From Larus michahellis (lineage: Eukaryota; Chordata; Aves; Charadriiformes; Laridae), in assembly GCF_964199755.1 (NCBI RefSeq), contig NC_133903.1:7333001-7397000 (forward strand): a stretch of 64,000 bases of DNA, read 5' to 3'. This document shows positions 41,466 through 54,000 of this stretch, one piece after another. The position numbers and the translations under genes are program-made. Each line of letters opens with the position of its first letter. The first letter of the stretch is position 1. The notes below the pieces were generated by a model. That model ran no database searches and was not told the DNA's origin. It saw nothing but the letters and a program-made list of their open reading frames with translations.

Positions 41466-42092
41466 TTATTTGACAGTGGGGTGCACCCTGTTCTTGGCCC
41501 GGAGGGGCCGTTTCTTCTTCACCGCCGGAGCGACAGCAGCGTAGGGTTTGTGTGGGGGCAGCACAGAAGCCGCCACGCTGACGCCTCTGCTAGCTCGAAG
41601 GAGCCGGCTGGGGACAGAGCCCCTGCTGCCTGGCAGGGCGGCAGGAGAGTGGGGGGACAGCGGGGCATCCCGTGGGGGCTGCAGGTCCGTGTCGGAGGAG
41701 ATCTCGGGTGAGGGCCCCTGCTCTGTGCTGCCTGCACAGTACCTGCTCAGGACATCCTCCGACATCTGGGTGTACCTCCTCCTGGAGCGGCGGCTCTGAG
41801 AGCCCTCCAGCTGGTGCTCAATGCGGTACACGTCCTCCGTCACCTGGTTGACCCGGTCAAATTGGGCAAGCAGCATCTCAAAGAGGGAAAGGAGGCGCTG
41901 GATGTCAGCGTCCACTTCCAAGCTGTCCCGGGTGCTCAGCATGAGACTCAGCCCGTCCAGCTGGCTGGAGGAGGTGGAAGCCCTGGAGCTGTCGGAGGCA
42001 GCGCTGGGAGTGGGGCCCCGGAAGGACTTGGAGTCACTGGAGTCTCGGGACGGCAGTGGCTCCATCCCTTCGAACCTCACCTTGTGCCGGAA
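41466..42092 (-). CDS. PKD1: PKD1 exon 46, cytoplasmic tail and stop
   Basis: 627 nt; TAA at 41468-41466. Opens FRHKVRFEGMEPLPSR, then the serine-rich STSSSQLDGLS. The coiled coil FEMLLAQFDRVNQVTEDVYR binds polycystin-2 in mammals. About 208 residues against roughly 155 in human; the extra lies after the coiled coil (RRRYTQMSEDVLSRYC onward). It ends RAKNRVHPTVK where human has RAKNKVHPSST. Acceptor TCTTCCAG. Confidence 0.96.
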   Translation of the reverse strand, partial: FRHKVRFEGMEPLPSRDSSDSKSFRGPTPSAASDSSRASTSSSQLDGLSLMLSTRDSLEVDADIQRLLSLFEMLLAQFDRVNQVTEDVYRIEHQLEGSQSRRSRRRYTQMSEDVLSRYCAGSTEQGPSPEISSDTDLQPPRDAPLSPHSPAALPGSRGSVPSRLLRASRGVSVAASVLPPHKPYAAVAPAVKKKRPLRAKNRVHPTVK

Positions 42093-45000
42093 CTGGAAGA
42101 GAAGAGGGGTGCAGGGGGGAGAGTTATTTCAGGAGCTGGTACGTGGGAATGCTGTGCTGTGGCACTGTGTCCCGCTTCATACAGCCCCAGGGCTGCTCCC
42201 AGCCACTCCTAGTGGGCCAGGTCACAGCACGGACCTGGGGACAGATCCCAGATAAAAACATGTGGAACTGTGGGACTGAGAACTTGCCCCTACAACAGCC
42301 CACCACTAAACCCTTGGGCCTCCAGGAACAGCCACTGCTACAGCCCTCATGTGCCAGAGGAACTTGACTGTGAACGGCAGCGGGAAGTAGCCAAAGGAAA
42401 GTGAAGGCTAACGATGGTGGGCATTGATTCTCTGCAAATGTCTGCAGCCTGCTACCGGGCCCCTTCTCCACGGAGGCTCCCATGCTGCACTCACCTCCTT
42501 GGCTTTGCTGAAGCCCATCCACATTTTCAGCCTGCGCACGAAGAGCTCCACCATCTCGTAGTCCTGGGGCTCAAAGGCGGGGCGGTACAGCTCGAAGTGC
42601 ATTTCCCGGTAGCTGTAGACAAGCACCACGGTGAACAGCCTCAGCACGATCCACACCTCCAGGATGATGTAGCTGGTGCAGAACAGGTAGTAGAGGCCCG
42701 AGGACTCGGGCGGGCGGAGGTTCACGCTGCCCCGCAGCATGGCAAAGAGCAGCAGGAGGCTGCTGCCAACACTGCGGAAGGACTCCGAGGAGGAGGAGAA
42801 GAGCTACAACGGGGGTACATTGGAGATGTAATGAGAAGGGATCAGTGGCAAAATGTTCCCCTGACCCCCAGTACTCATTACCCCACTTTACAAAGCATGA
42901 GCCCTGAGGAGCGGCCCACAAATTGGCTGTGACACGGACAGGCCACAAACACAGCGCATGGCCAAAGCCGCTTGGCCTGTGGCAGACAAGAGCATCCTAC
43001 ACATGCTTAGCACTGGAGCACCCAGAGGACCTGCTGGGCTTTGCTCAGTGTCATGGCGTGGTGAGGGACGAGGGGCAACACAACCCTGCGCAGCCCTTGC
43101 TGACAACCAGCCCCTCTGCAAGACAACACGGGGACAGCAGGTAGTTACCAGGAAGCCAAGCTGGGCGTAGGCCAGGATGAGGACGGTGAACGCCAGCCCC
43201 GCAGCAGTCAGCTCCTTTGCAGACTTCTGAAAGGTCTTCCCAAACACAGACCACTGCCTGACAAACCGCAGCTGCTGGGCAGCCTACGACCACGAGAGAG
43301 GATGGTGTTACAACATGGGCCCATCGGAGAGGCTGCTGCAAGATCCTTCCAGCCCCTGGAAGGGTCTTTCAAACATCTCTACAATTCTGAGAAATGCAAA
43401 CTCTGGCAGAGCAAAGGACATCCTAGTCAACAGGCTCCTTGCAGACAAAAATCATCCCATCAGCCACATTAGTCTGAATTCCTCAAGGGAATCGAGGGTC
43501 CAGAAGTTTGAGAGACCCGAAGTGCTACAGCAGAGATGCACGTGGAATCACTGCCCACCACCTCTGTCCTGGAGTCTGGGTGTGGCAGCAGCCCCATTGC
43601 ATTTGATCAGTGCCTGGCACAGCAGGACCACAGTCTTATATTTGCTTTTACTTCAGGGCCCTTTGCTGCCCCTGCCATGGGACTGTGCACGGACAACAAG
43701 CTGGCACAGGAAGACCAATGCACATATCCCTGCCCACATGCTGCCCCCACCCAACCCTCTCGATACCTGCACAGTCAGGAGGAAGAGGAGGGATGCAGCC
43801 AAGGTGCTGAAGACGGTGTTGAGAAAGGCCACCTGGTAGAAGTTGGTGAAACCCTTGCGGTTGTTGAGGTACTTGAGCCACTGCTGGTCGGCAAGGGTGG
43901 CTTGGCTGAGGTGCACCACCACGGTGCAGGTGGTGAGGAGGATGAAGACCCACTGGCCATAGTTGCCCCACAGGGTAAAGTAGGCCCTGCCTTCCTTCTT
44001 GATGGACAGTGACTCAGACACCACAAAGTAGACCACAAACATCATGAGGAAGACCTTGGGGAGGAATGGAGAGGTTACCAGGGAAGGAGAGGGTAACATT
44101 TGACTGCTGGGCTGCACCAGGAGACCCTGCAGCACCCCGGAACAGCAAAAGCCCCAGGTACCAGGCTGATTTCTACCTACAGCTGGAGCACACCCTCAAG
44201 TTCTTTCATGCCTTCCTCGCTCACTCAGTACCTCGCTCCCTTCTGCCCTAGCAGTGAACCTCCCCAAACCGCATCCAATGCACTTGTGGCAGGCTGGCAG
44301 TGCCCAGGGGAAGAGGACCCAGGCATGGTCTCCAGGGACATATCTCAGCTGGCTGATGTCCCCACTAAGAACAAACGCCTCAAGTTTCCACAGTAACAGG
44401 TACGAGTTCAAGGAAGCAAAAAGGCTGAGACAAGACCAACAAATGCTGCCAGACAGAAGGAATCTCCTTCCCCTCAGTGATGCCAGGGATGTTTTCTGTG
44501 TGCTGTCCAGGCCTGGAAGCAGGGTGGTGACATGCATGGGGACATGTGGCCTCAGGCAGCAGAGCTTTAATTCACAGTGACCAATGCTGCCAGAGCTGTC
44601 TGTGAAGTGACCGAGAGGGAAAAGGAACAGTGAAGGGAAGTAGCACACTGACCATCATGAGAAGCTGCAGCGTGACACCGCCGCTGAGCCGCAGCAGTGG
44701 GAAGGGGCTGATGGTGACCGTGGCAATGGCCTGGCCAGCTCCCAGGAACTCCAGCTGGAGGGTGATGGCAGCATGAAGGTCCACACTGGGGTTATACTGC
44801 ATCAGCTCCACAAAGACTGCCCGGCTCCTGTGGAGGGGAGAAGAGCAGCTCAGGGCACTTGGACAACACCAGCCCTGGGTTTTGGTGCTGTTGTTTTGTA
44901 GGATCATAGACCCTCCTGCCCCTGTGACACCCCAGCAGCACCCTTAAAGAACCTGGGTGTCAGCAGACTATTCCCTTTGCCCATGCCACACTTACATGTT

Positions 45001-48000
45001 GTCGATCCAAGTGTGCTGCTGAAGGAAATTCAGTTGAGCCCTGCTTTCCTCTAGCGAAGCCCCCAGCTCCTGGACGTAACCACTGCTATCGTAGAAAGAG
45101 ATGTAACCCCAATACCAGACCCTGCAGAAGAAGAGAAGCCATGGGGTGAGAGATGGAGGACAGAGCAGCCACTGGCATGCTCTCCTACATGGCAGGCCAG
45201 GACCAGGCGTGCAGATGCAGACCCTAACCCCTAAGCTGCACACCCAAGGGCAACAGCTGCCTTGTTGTTTGTATCACAAGACAAATTACAGAAGTCCATT
45301 GACCCATCTCAGCGTTCCCAACCTCAGAAAAGCCCCAAGCCCTGTGGCGCCCCAGACTTCAAGAAAGATGCATACAGGAACAAACCAGATCAGACACCAA
45401 CAGTGTCCAATATACCGGTAAAGGTCAATTTCCCATAACCCACTTTAACAGAAAGCTAGTGTTGCTCTGTGGTTTCTGTGGGCAGCTGGGTTACCTTGTT
45501 CTGCAGATTGTCTCTGCCCTGGAAGCTGGAAAGTTGAACCCTCTGCCCCAGGCCCCTGAGAACAGCACTACGCTGCCGTTGAGACAGCTCAAGGTGACAT
45601 GCACATCTCCAGGGAAGCTGGGTAAGAGGCAGCTATATGCCTCCCACCATTCGCACTGCCAGTGTGGACAGCTTCAGAGAAGGCTTTCAGCATTTTGGTG
45701 TTTATTTGCACTTTGCCAGCCTCAGGGGCTGCAGTTGGCCTCACTGAGGTGAGGACTGGGAACCACCCTCAATCAAGTGGGCACTGAATCAAGTGTAAAG
45801 ATGCAATATCTTTAGCAGATGGAGCAGGTGGTGTAGGTGCAGGCTGGGCAGCTCCTTACCCCGTCAGGTCGGGTGGTGAGTAGGACCACGCAGCCGTCAC
45901 GTTCGCAGCTGCCCTTTCCCAGCCAGCTGCGTAGTCAGCGGTAGAAAAGCTGTGCGAGTCAGTGCAGTTCCTCCTGGCAGCTGTGCCCATGCTGTGGAGG
46001 ACATCCTGGGCACTGCGTTGGCACTCAGCTGGAATGAGACCAACACTGTCACCCCGTGGGGAGCCCAACACAGCCAAACAGTGCTGGGGCACACAGCTGA
46101 GCTTTCACACTTAGCTTCTCCCTTCTTCCCAAGCCCCCGCCCCCTCCACCTCCTCAGTCACACCTCCAGAAATAAAGTCAGCCTCTCTCTTTAGTGTAAA
46201 TCCCCATGATCGACTGCCTCAGTTCATCTCTGCAGGAGCAGAACCAGACACTGCAAAGAAAAACCTGCCTCCGTAATCTCCGCCTTGCTTCATTTAGCCC
46301 CTGCCGCATCCAGACCTGGCCACTTCATCCCTTCAGGAATGTCACCACCCACCCCATGACAACAGAGTCACGGGCCCTTGCCCACCTACCTTCCTGCAGC
46401 CTGAGCTGGCGCAGCCGGGCTGTCCCCAGCGTGGTGCTGTAGCTCTCCTGACCCGACTGGTTGTTGTAGAGGTAAGGGAGGAAGACCTGTGACATCCAGA
46501 CCCAGAACTGATCCGACCTGCAATGGGGAAAAGGCGTGAGAGGCTTAGCCCCTGGGGCAGCTCTGCTAGCACAGTCTCTGCATGTCTCACCCATGACCAC
46601 CTGTGTTTCACCTGGAGGATGGGAACAAGTTTTGGAGAGCTAACCTGGGCTGCTCTCCTCCTGGGTGCCTGGCTGCAGGCAGAGGCAGCGTTTCCATCCA
46701 TTCCAAGAGCTGGGCTGGGGTCAGGAAAATGTTTATTTGATATGCAAGACCTAAAGGTGACTGAATCCACTTGACACATGGATGAGGATCAGACCAGTGG
46801 GTCTGTGGCAGCGCGGTGGAAAAGAGATGATATTTAGGACCAGAATTCTGCTTTGTTCTGCCCCTTTACAGCACTTTCACCCCAGGAACTCCACTGACTT
46901 CACTGGAATAATTCCTGATTTATATTGTGGTGAATCAAAGTTCCTGTGACTTTGCATGGCATGGACAAGCCACACCTATTTGCACAGAAGAATCAAGGGG
47001 TCTGTAGTGAGACGGGTACAAAGACGCTGTTAATCCCAGGCAGCCGTTCCGATGTCAGTCTGGACTGCCGGAGTTTGTAGCGGTGTGGAAACTCAGCTGG
47101 GAAAATTTAATCTAGTTAAACCATATGTGCAGAGCAGGGAAGGGAAGGACTCCGTATTTATACTAGATGTTATTTTTGGTTCTCGTGACCCTGTTTATGG
47201 CTAAACCTTACAGTTGTAAATTTTGGAGACAGAGCAAACTTGTGTCCTTTTAACCAGATACAGAAAGATAAACATCTGTAATTCACACAGTCTCTTCCCG
47301 CTAAGGAATTAATTAAAATTCAAAGAAATTAAAGCTCTCAACCCCTACAGGTCCCTCTGTTCTCCAGGGGAGAAGCAGAAAGACAGGGACAAAAAAGGAC
47401 CTGCTCACTGCCATGCCATGCTCGTATGTGAGTGCCCAGCTCCACAGAGGCACCAGTGCTCCCCATAGACTCGAGAACCTCTAATGGGAGTGACTGTGGA
47501 GCATGAGCCCAACAGCCAGCCCCAGCCTGCTCCCCGACTACTCGCTGCAGCCCTGCACAGCTTCTCTGATAGAAAGCAACACCTTGTTCCTCCCCATCCC
47601 CAGGGCCTTCGCAGTTACCTCTTGATGCGGAGGAATTCGTTGCTGCCCAGTTGCTGCTTGATTGAGCTCTGCAAAAGGAAGGCCCTGCTGTTGCGGGAGG
47701 CATCTCCATAGTTAGTGAGCAGGATCACCAGCAAGAACATCATGTAGATGAGGAAATTCTGGCAAGCAGAGAGTAGAAAGGGATTGCATCCAAGCACAGG
47801 GGAGTTGGTTCCCAATCCTGCAGCAAATCAGTGCTTTCCACTGACTGCTGCCTGCCATGCAGCAGGATCAGGACCCAGAGCATGCTGTTCTTTCTTTTTC
47901 CATATGGGAAACAGCTTAAAATGAAACCCAGACCACAGGCTTGTAGCCATATTCTTTGTTCAAGGCGGCCAGTCCGGCACCACATGTTTCAGTTGATATG

Positions 48001-51000
48001 CATTGCACAACTTCCCTGTACAAGCTCCTATACGCTGGCAGCTCAGCTTATACAATAGTTATGGGAGTTTCCATCCTTTAAAGGGAAATCACTCAGTTAA
48101 AAATAACTTGACTCCATTGAAGCAGCTGTGTATTCCCAGCACAAGTGTGGAGGATTAGTACTGAATGAGCTACAAAGAGACTGAAACTTCTCCTAGATAG
48201 GGAGTTCGGTGTTTCACAAGACTCAACTAATGAATTTTCTTGTGCAAGTTGTTGTCTACTCCACACTGCAAACCTTGCCCTAAACTAGAACACCTGAGTT
48301 ATGGAGTCAAACACACCAGCTGCTCCAAATCAACCCCCTTATGGTTCTGCTTTCCAGCCACCTCAGATCTCAGAGCTTTACAGAGAAGATGAATGTCACT
48401 GCCAGTCTTTTACAGATGGGGAAACTGAGGCAGAAACTGGAAGCATGCACCTACTAGCTCACGAGATCACAGCTGGATTAGGAGGACCCATACAAGGATG
48501 TATCTCAGCTCACAGAGCCAGCACTCTGCCTCTGTCCTGGACACCACAGGTATCATGAGATGTCTCACCTTCAGCATCCTGTGCAGCAGTTTGACCTTCC
48601 TGGCCTCCTCCTTGGCCTGGAAAAGGGCAAACCCCTGTGGGGGTCGGACTTTGCTGATCTTTTCCGAAACGTGCTCAACAAATGGATGCTCCACCAAGGT
48701 ATCATCTTCCTCTGGGTGCAGGCGCTTGGCAACCAGTGAGAAATAGAGGGCTTCCAGCAGAACCTGGGGAGACAAGCAGTGTTGTGAACCTGCAGAGAGA
48801 GCTGTGCCACCAGAACCACCATGGGCAGCAGCTCCTGTGAGCCTTTCAGCACATACAGCGAGCACAGCACAGCTGCTGAGCACTCCCTTGGAGCAGTTAA
48901 AAGACTTCTAAAACAATTTGCCACCAGCCTTGCCTCTCCTACTGCTGCTGGTGTGCACATCCCTCCCCTCCTGCAGGGATATGAAGATGAGAGAGAGTAT
49001 CCAATCCATGCAGTGTCCAGTATGACTTGATTAGTATCTGGGCAAGATGTTAATTACAACTAATACATACACATGTACGGATGCGTGCTTGTGTATTCAT
49101 GTTATCCTTACCTTCAGGGGCTCCCAGACCAAGAAGGATGCCAGAAAGCTGAATATCCCTGAGATGAGCCACATGAGGGCAACGCTGGAGGAAAAGCCCA
49201 CCCCGATCCACACGGAGACCCCCGCGGATGTGGCAAAGAGGAGGAGACTGATACCATGAGCCAGATAGGAGCACCAGGGTGGCAGCAACCGCTTCCTGAA
49301 CGTTTGGTCTGCAACTGAGAGGAGGGAAAACAAGCGTAAATGTTACTGTAAAAGAGTCCCAATGGGCACAGGAAGGGCTGAGCACACCACTCATCCCAGC
49401 AGAGCGCTCCCCACCAGTCCTGGGTGAGTTTGGAGGGATTGTCCAAGACATCTCCCACTAAGCAGCAACACGGACAGCACACTGAAACACAGCCAGCCTC
49501 AGAAGAGCAGCCTCCCATCTGCAGACAACAGGGTAGGCAGGAGGAGATGGGATCCTGATTTAGGTAGTGGGATGGATTCCCTACTTTCTCTCAGAGCCCC
49601 AGGACATCGGGCATGCCCAGCCTGGCTGGAGATGCTGCTGTCAAACTCATGAAAAGCCACGCAGATTTGGTGCTCTGGCTGCCTTCAGACTGCCAAGCCA
49701 CCCTGCCCTGGGGCTCACTCAGCACAGCTTCTTTCACCCACTCATGCAAATCAATGCCTGCATAAAGATACTACAACCATTCATCAACCAAGACGAAATG
49801 ATGGATTTTAACGGACCCAAGAGGATTGCTGCTGTGTCCAATTTTCCATGCTGCAGCCTGCCCCAGGGAAGCTGTGCCTTGGGAAGCCAAGAGCTCATGC
49901 TAAGAGAACCGATGCTGAGCTTCTCCGCAGGGCACCCAGGCACTTATCACCCCCATGTCCTTGCGGGGCCTGACAACTTGTTCCCTGCCTTGTGCAAGCC
50001 CAGCTGGCTGGCTGTCACGTTGCATGACCCAGTAGGAAGCATCTCTTCGCTTCTTTGCTTTGTTTATTGATTTGAACTTTCCTTGGCATATGACTCCCTT
50101 TCCCCTCTGGTTATGTACAGAGACTCTCACACTCTCGTGATGGACGGATGAAGGGACTGATGGCTGTAGAAGGGTGCAGAGAGCACAGTACAATGGGGAA
50201 GCAGTGAGCAGAGCTTCCCTAGGGTGTAAGGACTGTCACAGCACAAGTGGTGGCCCCGGGCTTACTGAGATTCAGGCTCTGAGAGAAGCTGGAAGGAAGC
50301 AGCAAATACATCCCAAGCAGGGGGGCAGCCTTTCGTAAGGCTCCTTTTCTGTTTATCTCCCTGTACCTCCCAAGTGCTGCTGTGTGCAAAAAAATGCACT
50401 CTTCCTCCACATCCCCACCTTCCCTGCCCCGATGCTGACACAGCCCTGCAGCCCTGGTACCTGTCCACGTTGATTTGGCTGATCGGCTCACTTCCCTGGG
50501 AGGAGCTGCCATGCTCTGGCCTTTGTCATTCAGCTTCTGCATCATGACAGTCTCCACCTTCTCCCCAAACACGCTGGACCTGCCAAGGCAAAGGGGCGAT
50601 ATTGGTGAGCCATGTCACTGCTGGCTCTGTGGTAAGCAGACTGGCACCGAGGTGGACTGAACTCCAGTGCTAATTCCAGTGCAGCAGCCCCAGACCAGTT
50701 AGAAGCATTTCCTTCTAGAGCAGTGGGCCCAGGCTGCCAAGGCACGCAGACACTCTGCTCTGCATTGAGGTGAGCTGAAAGTCTTTCCCCTCCCTTGATC
50801 TGCCACTTTGCACCGTCTACCCAGTGACGAGCTGCCAGCCCGGCTGGGCGGTGGTCAGGGTCCCAAAGCAGGGTGCTTTGGGCATGATAACACAACAGAG
50901 ATTCAACTCCCTTTCTCCCTCCCCTCAGTGCCATGAAGCGAACCCATGTCTTGGCACTTTGTCAGCAGCCCACAAAGCTCTGGAGACACATCTTCAGCTG

Positions 51001-54000
51001 GGGCCTTAAGGGGATATTCCAGGTGGCTCCTGGAACGATGGCAGTGCCCTACTGGAGCTCTTGCTGTGGGGGCTGCAGGAATCATAGTCAGCAAGAACAT
51101 AGTGACTCGTGACAAGGCTGTCCCAGGCATTTGCAATGTCTCAAAATCCAGCTTAGCTCAGCTCACTGTGGCTGGATGCAGCAAAGCTGGCTGGCGCAAC
51201 ACCGTCCACCACAGAGCTGGGTGGGAGGGCAAGGGACAGGAGGCACTGGCTCAGTGGGGGACTTTGCTCCCCAGATACTTACAGGCCTGAGATCAGATCC
51301 GTTTCAGCCCTCATGTACGGCCCTAGGTCCTGGGAATGGGAGATGCCACTAGCTCCATCTGCCAGGATCTGCCGGATCAGATCCTCATCTGGGGAAAGAG
51401 AGAGTGCAAACAACATTGGCAGGAGCACAGCACCCAGCACTGCACTGGGGGACGGTTCTGCACTGCTCGGGCTCAGCCACATTTATGGAACTGGGGAGGA
51501 GGAGGGCCAGGGTGAGGTCCTTCTCCATGGGACAGCCCTCCCCTCCTCCCTGTCTTCTAACTCCTGTCCCCAGCTTGGCTGCAGAGCCTGGCATGAAACT
51601 GCTAATCTAAGAGGCCAAGTCCTTCCCCTTCTTCATTCATTTACAGGCATTCAGAGACACACTGTGGCTTTGAAACCAGTGAAGAAGTGTTGGTGCTTAG
51701 ACCGTTCAGGTCCCACGGGAACACATCTCTCTTTGCTCCTAGTCTGCTGGCGGTGTGGTGACCACTCACTTCAGACTGATCCCCATCAGGATTTCTGCTT
51801 TCCCCACACTGAAATGCCCATTAAGAAAATATGATTCCGCTCCTCTGCCCTTCACATTGAAGTCAGTGGTGATGGTGGCAGGCTCTGCTATCCTGCCTTC
51901 TTCAGAGCTAAGCCAGGGCTCCCAAGGACCAGATTGCTCCTCCTGCACTTCCCTGGGTTATTCAAACCCTGGTACAGAGCAATACTACTCACATACCCAC
52001 CTGAGGCAGAGAAATATCGAGGCTGTCCCTGGTGAACACCAAGTGACAAGCTGTCCTCCTCAGTCGCCAGTGGGGCCTCGAGTCCAAGGTGGCGGCTGGC
52101 CCGGCCTCTCTTCAGCTTCTGGATGGTGTTGCCCATGATGGAGGGGTCGCTGAGGAGGTCTGGCCAGCTGAGCAGGGCCTCGCTGGAGGGCCACCGCACA
52201 AGGCTGAAGGAAAACAGAGGAATGGGTGCAATCAGGTATGCGTGGGGAATGGAATGCATAAGAAAAGCAACTGTGCTAGTACGTATGACTGTCTAGAAGG
52301 AAAACAGCCACGGGAGCACAGCCCCAGTCTACCAAAGCAGAAAACTACACTAAACTCCTACTTGCTCCATCCCCAAAAACCTACTTACCTTTTGGAGTCC
52401 TCCAAGAACAGATCTGTTTTGGTTTGCTCAGAGAAGGCCTGTGGAGGAACCAGAGGCATTTCAGGCACATGACACTGGTTGTGCCTGGTTAAAACAGCTC
52501 GTTGTTAACATCAGGGGTCACTAGAAACCTGGAGCTGGACCTGCTATTAGCCCTGGGTCCACACCTCCAGGAGCCTGCTCTCCTCCAGAGATCACACCCA
52601 GGCACGCTGGGAAGATCCATGCTCACAGACACAGAGCAGTAGCTGGAGACAGCTTGTGCTCAGTACCTGGGACTGGCCTGGGCAGAGCTGCAGGTGAGAA
52701 ATGAAGGGCTGTGGCTCCCCCCGTCACTAGTATTTGCCAGAGGCACTTGAGTGCATCAGTTCTTGCACTGACAGCTGTGGATAGACACTGTGTCCATGCA
52801 CAGGAGCACACAGATCCATGCAGCCTGTCCAGCTTTCGGGTGTAAAGCAGGTTACCTCTGCCCTGAGCCCAGGGAAGGTGGGGAAGGAGCTGTCAAGGAT
52901 TGAGGAGTCCAGGTAGTTGTCGATTTCCAAGGACTGCTGGTCTGAGTGAGTCAGGGTGTGATTGATGGAGACCTGCAGAAGACGGGAAGGCTTGAGTAGA
53001 AAAGGGAGGGATGGAGGTAACAATGTCACAGTGGCTCAGAGCGCTGCTGCTCAGTGGCTCCCGTCAGCTCCCTACTGTGCTGGGGAGCTCCATGCTTGCG
53101 CAGGGGCTGGGAACAGGCACAGGCACATCCTCCGCTGCCTCCCAGGCACCTTGGGCACCTGTATCCACATGTACCACAGCCCAGTGCCATCTAGGCTGCT
53201 CCATGTACAAGCTGCCAGGAAGCCACATGAGTTTGCAAGTTCCTGCAAAGCAGGGAGTGCTTACAGGAACAAGAAATATCAGACACATTTGCTGCTCATT
53301 AGTCACTGAGCAGCTGGCTGCAGTACTTAATGGGGCTGCTAATTGTGTCTAACTAGTCATTAAATCCCCAGCTAATCCTTTCACAGCTGCCTAACCACAG
53401 TTCTGCTCAGACAGTTGAATTTGTACCCAGGGTAGGCATTTCATTAGCAATGCTCCACTGAGCATCTCTCAGGCTCCTGCCAATGCAGCAAAGGGTCATA
53501 CCTTTAAATGGCATTTGGGTACCTATCACATACTGAAATCAAGAGGGGGTAAGTGCCTAAACAGCTTTTAAAATCTGCTCTTTTGGTCTCTGTCTCGGCA
53601 GTGTCAAAATCCAGGTAGCGATCTGTCCCTAAAAGGTCAGGGGCTGCTCCCAGCTCAAGAGGGAGACAGAGACTTGCTAAGGGCAGGGGTCTGGCCCTGG
53701 TGCAGGGCAGCACAGAGGTACAACCAGGTAAGTGCAGAGACCAGCTGGAAAAGTGATGTACGACAAAGGGCAGAATCTAACCTCAGAGGAGCAAACCTGA
53801 TGGCATCACACCCATCTGGGCAGCCTGCAACTACTTCTCATTACCTTGCCACGAGCCATCCGGAAGAGAAATAAAATGACCAGGTAGAGAGGGTAGACCA
53901 CCATGCTGGAGACCAAACCAACAGCCACTGTGTCCACGTTAACAGGGATCAGGTTGGAAACGGCCCCGTTGCTGGAGAGAATTGAAAAAGATCAAAGACC

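Noticed and set aside
42093-42494. Mirtron or microRNA in the last PKD1 intron, as known in human PKD1
   Set aside because: The intron is 402 bp with no evident hairpin matching the human microRNA; nothing supports a call.
42414-42932. 172-residue plus-strand open frame over PKD1 exon 45
   Set aside because: Antisense shadow of a strongly conserved polycystin-1 exon, with no match of its own.
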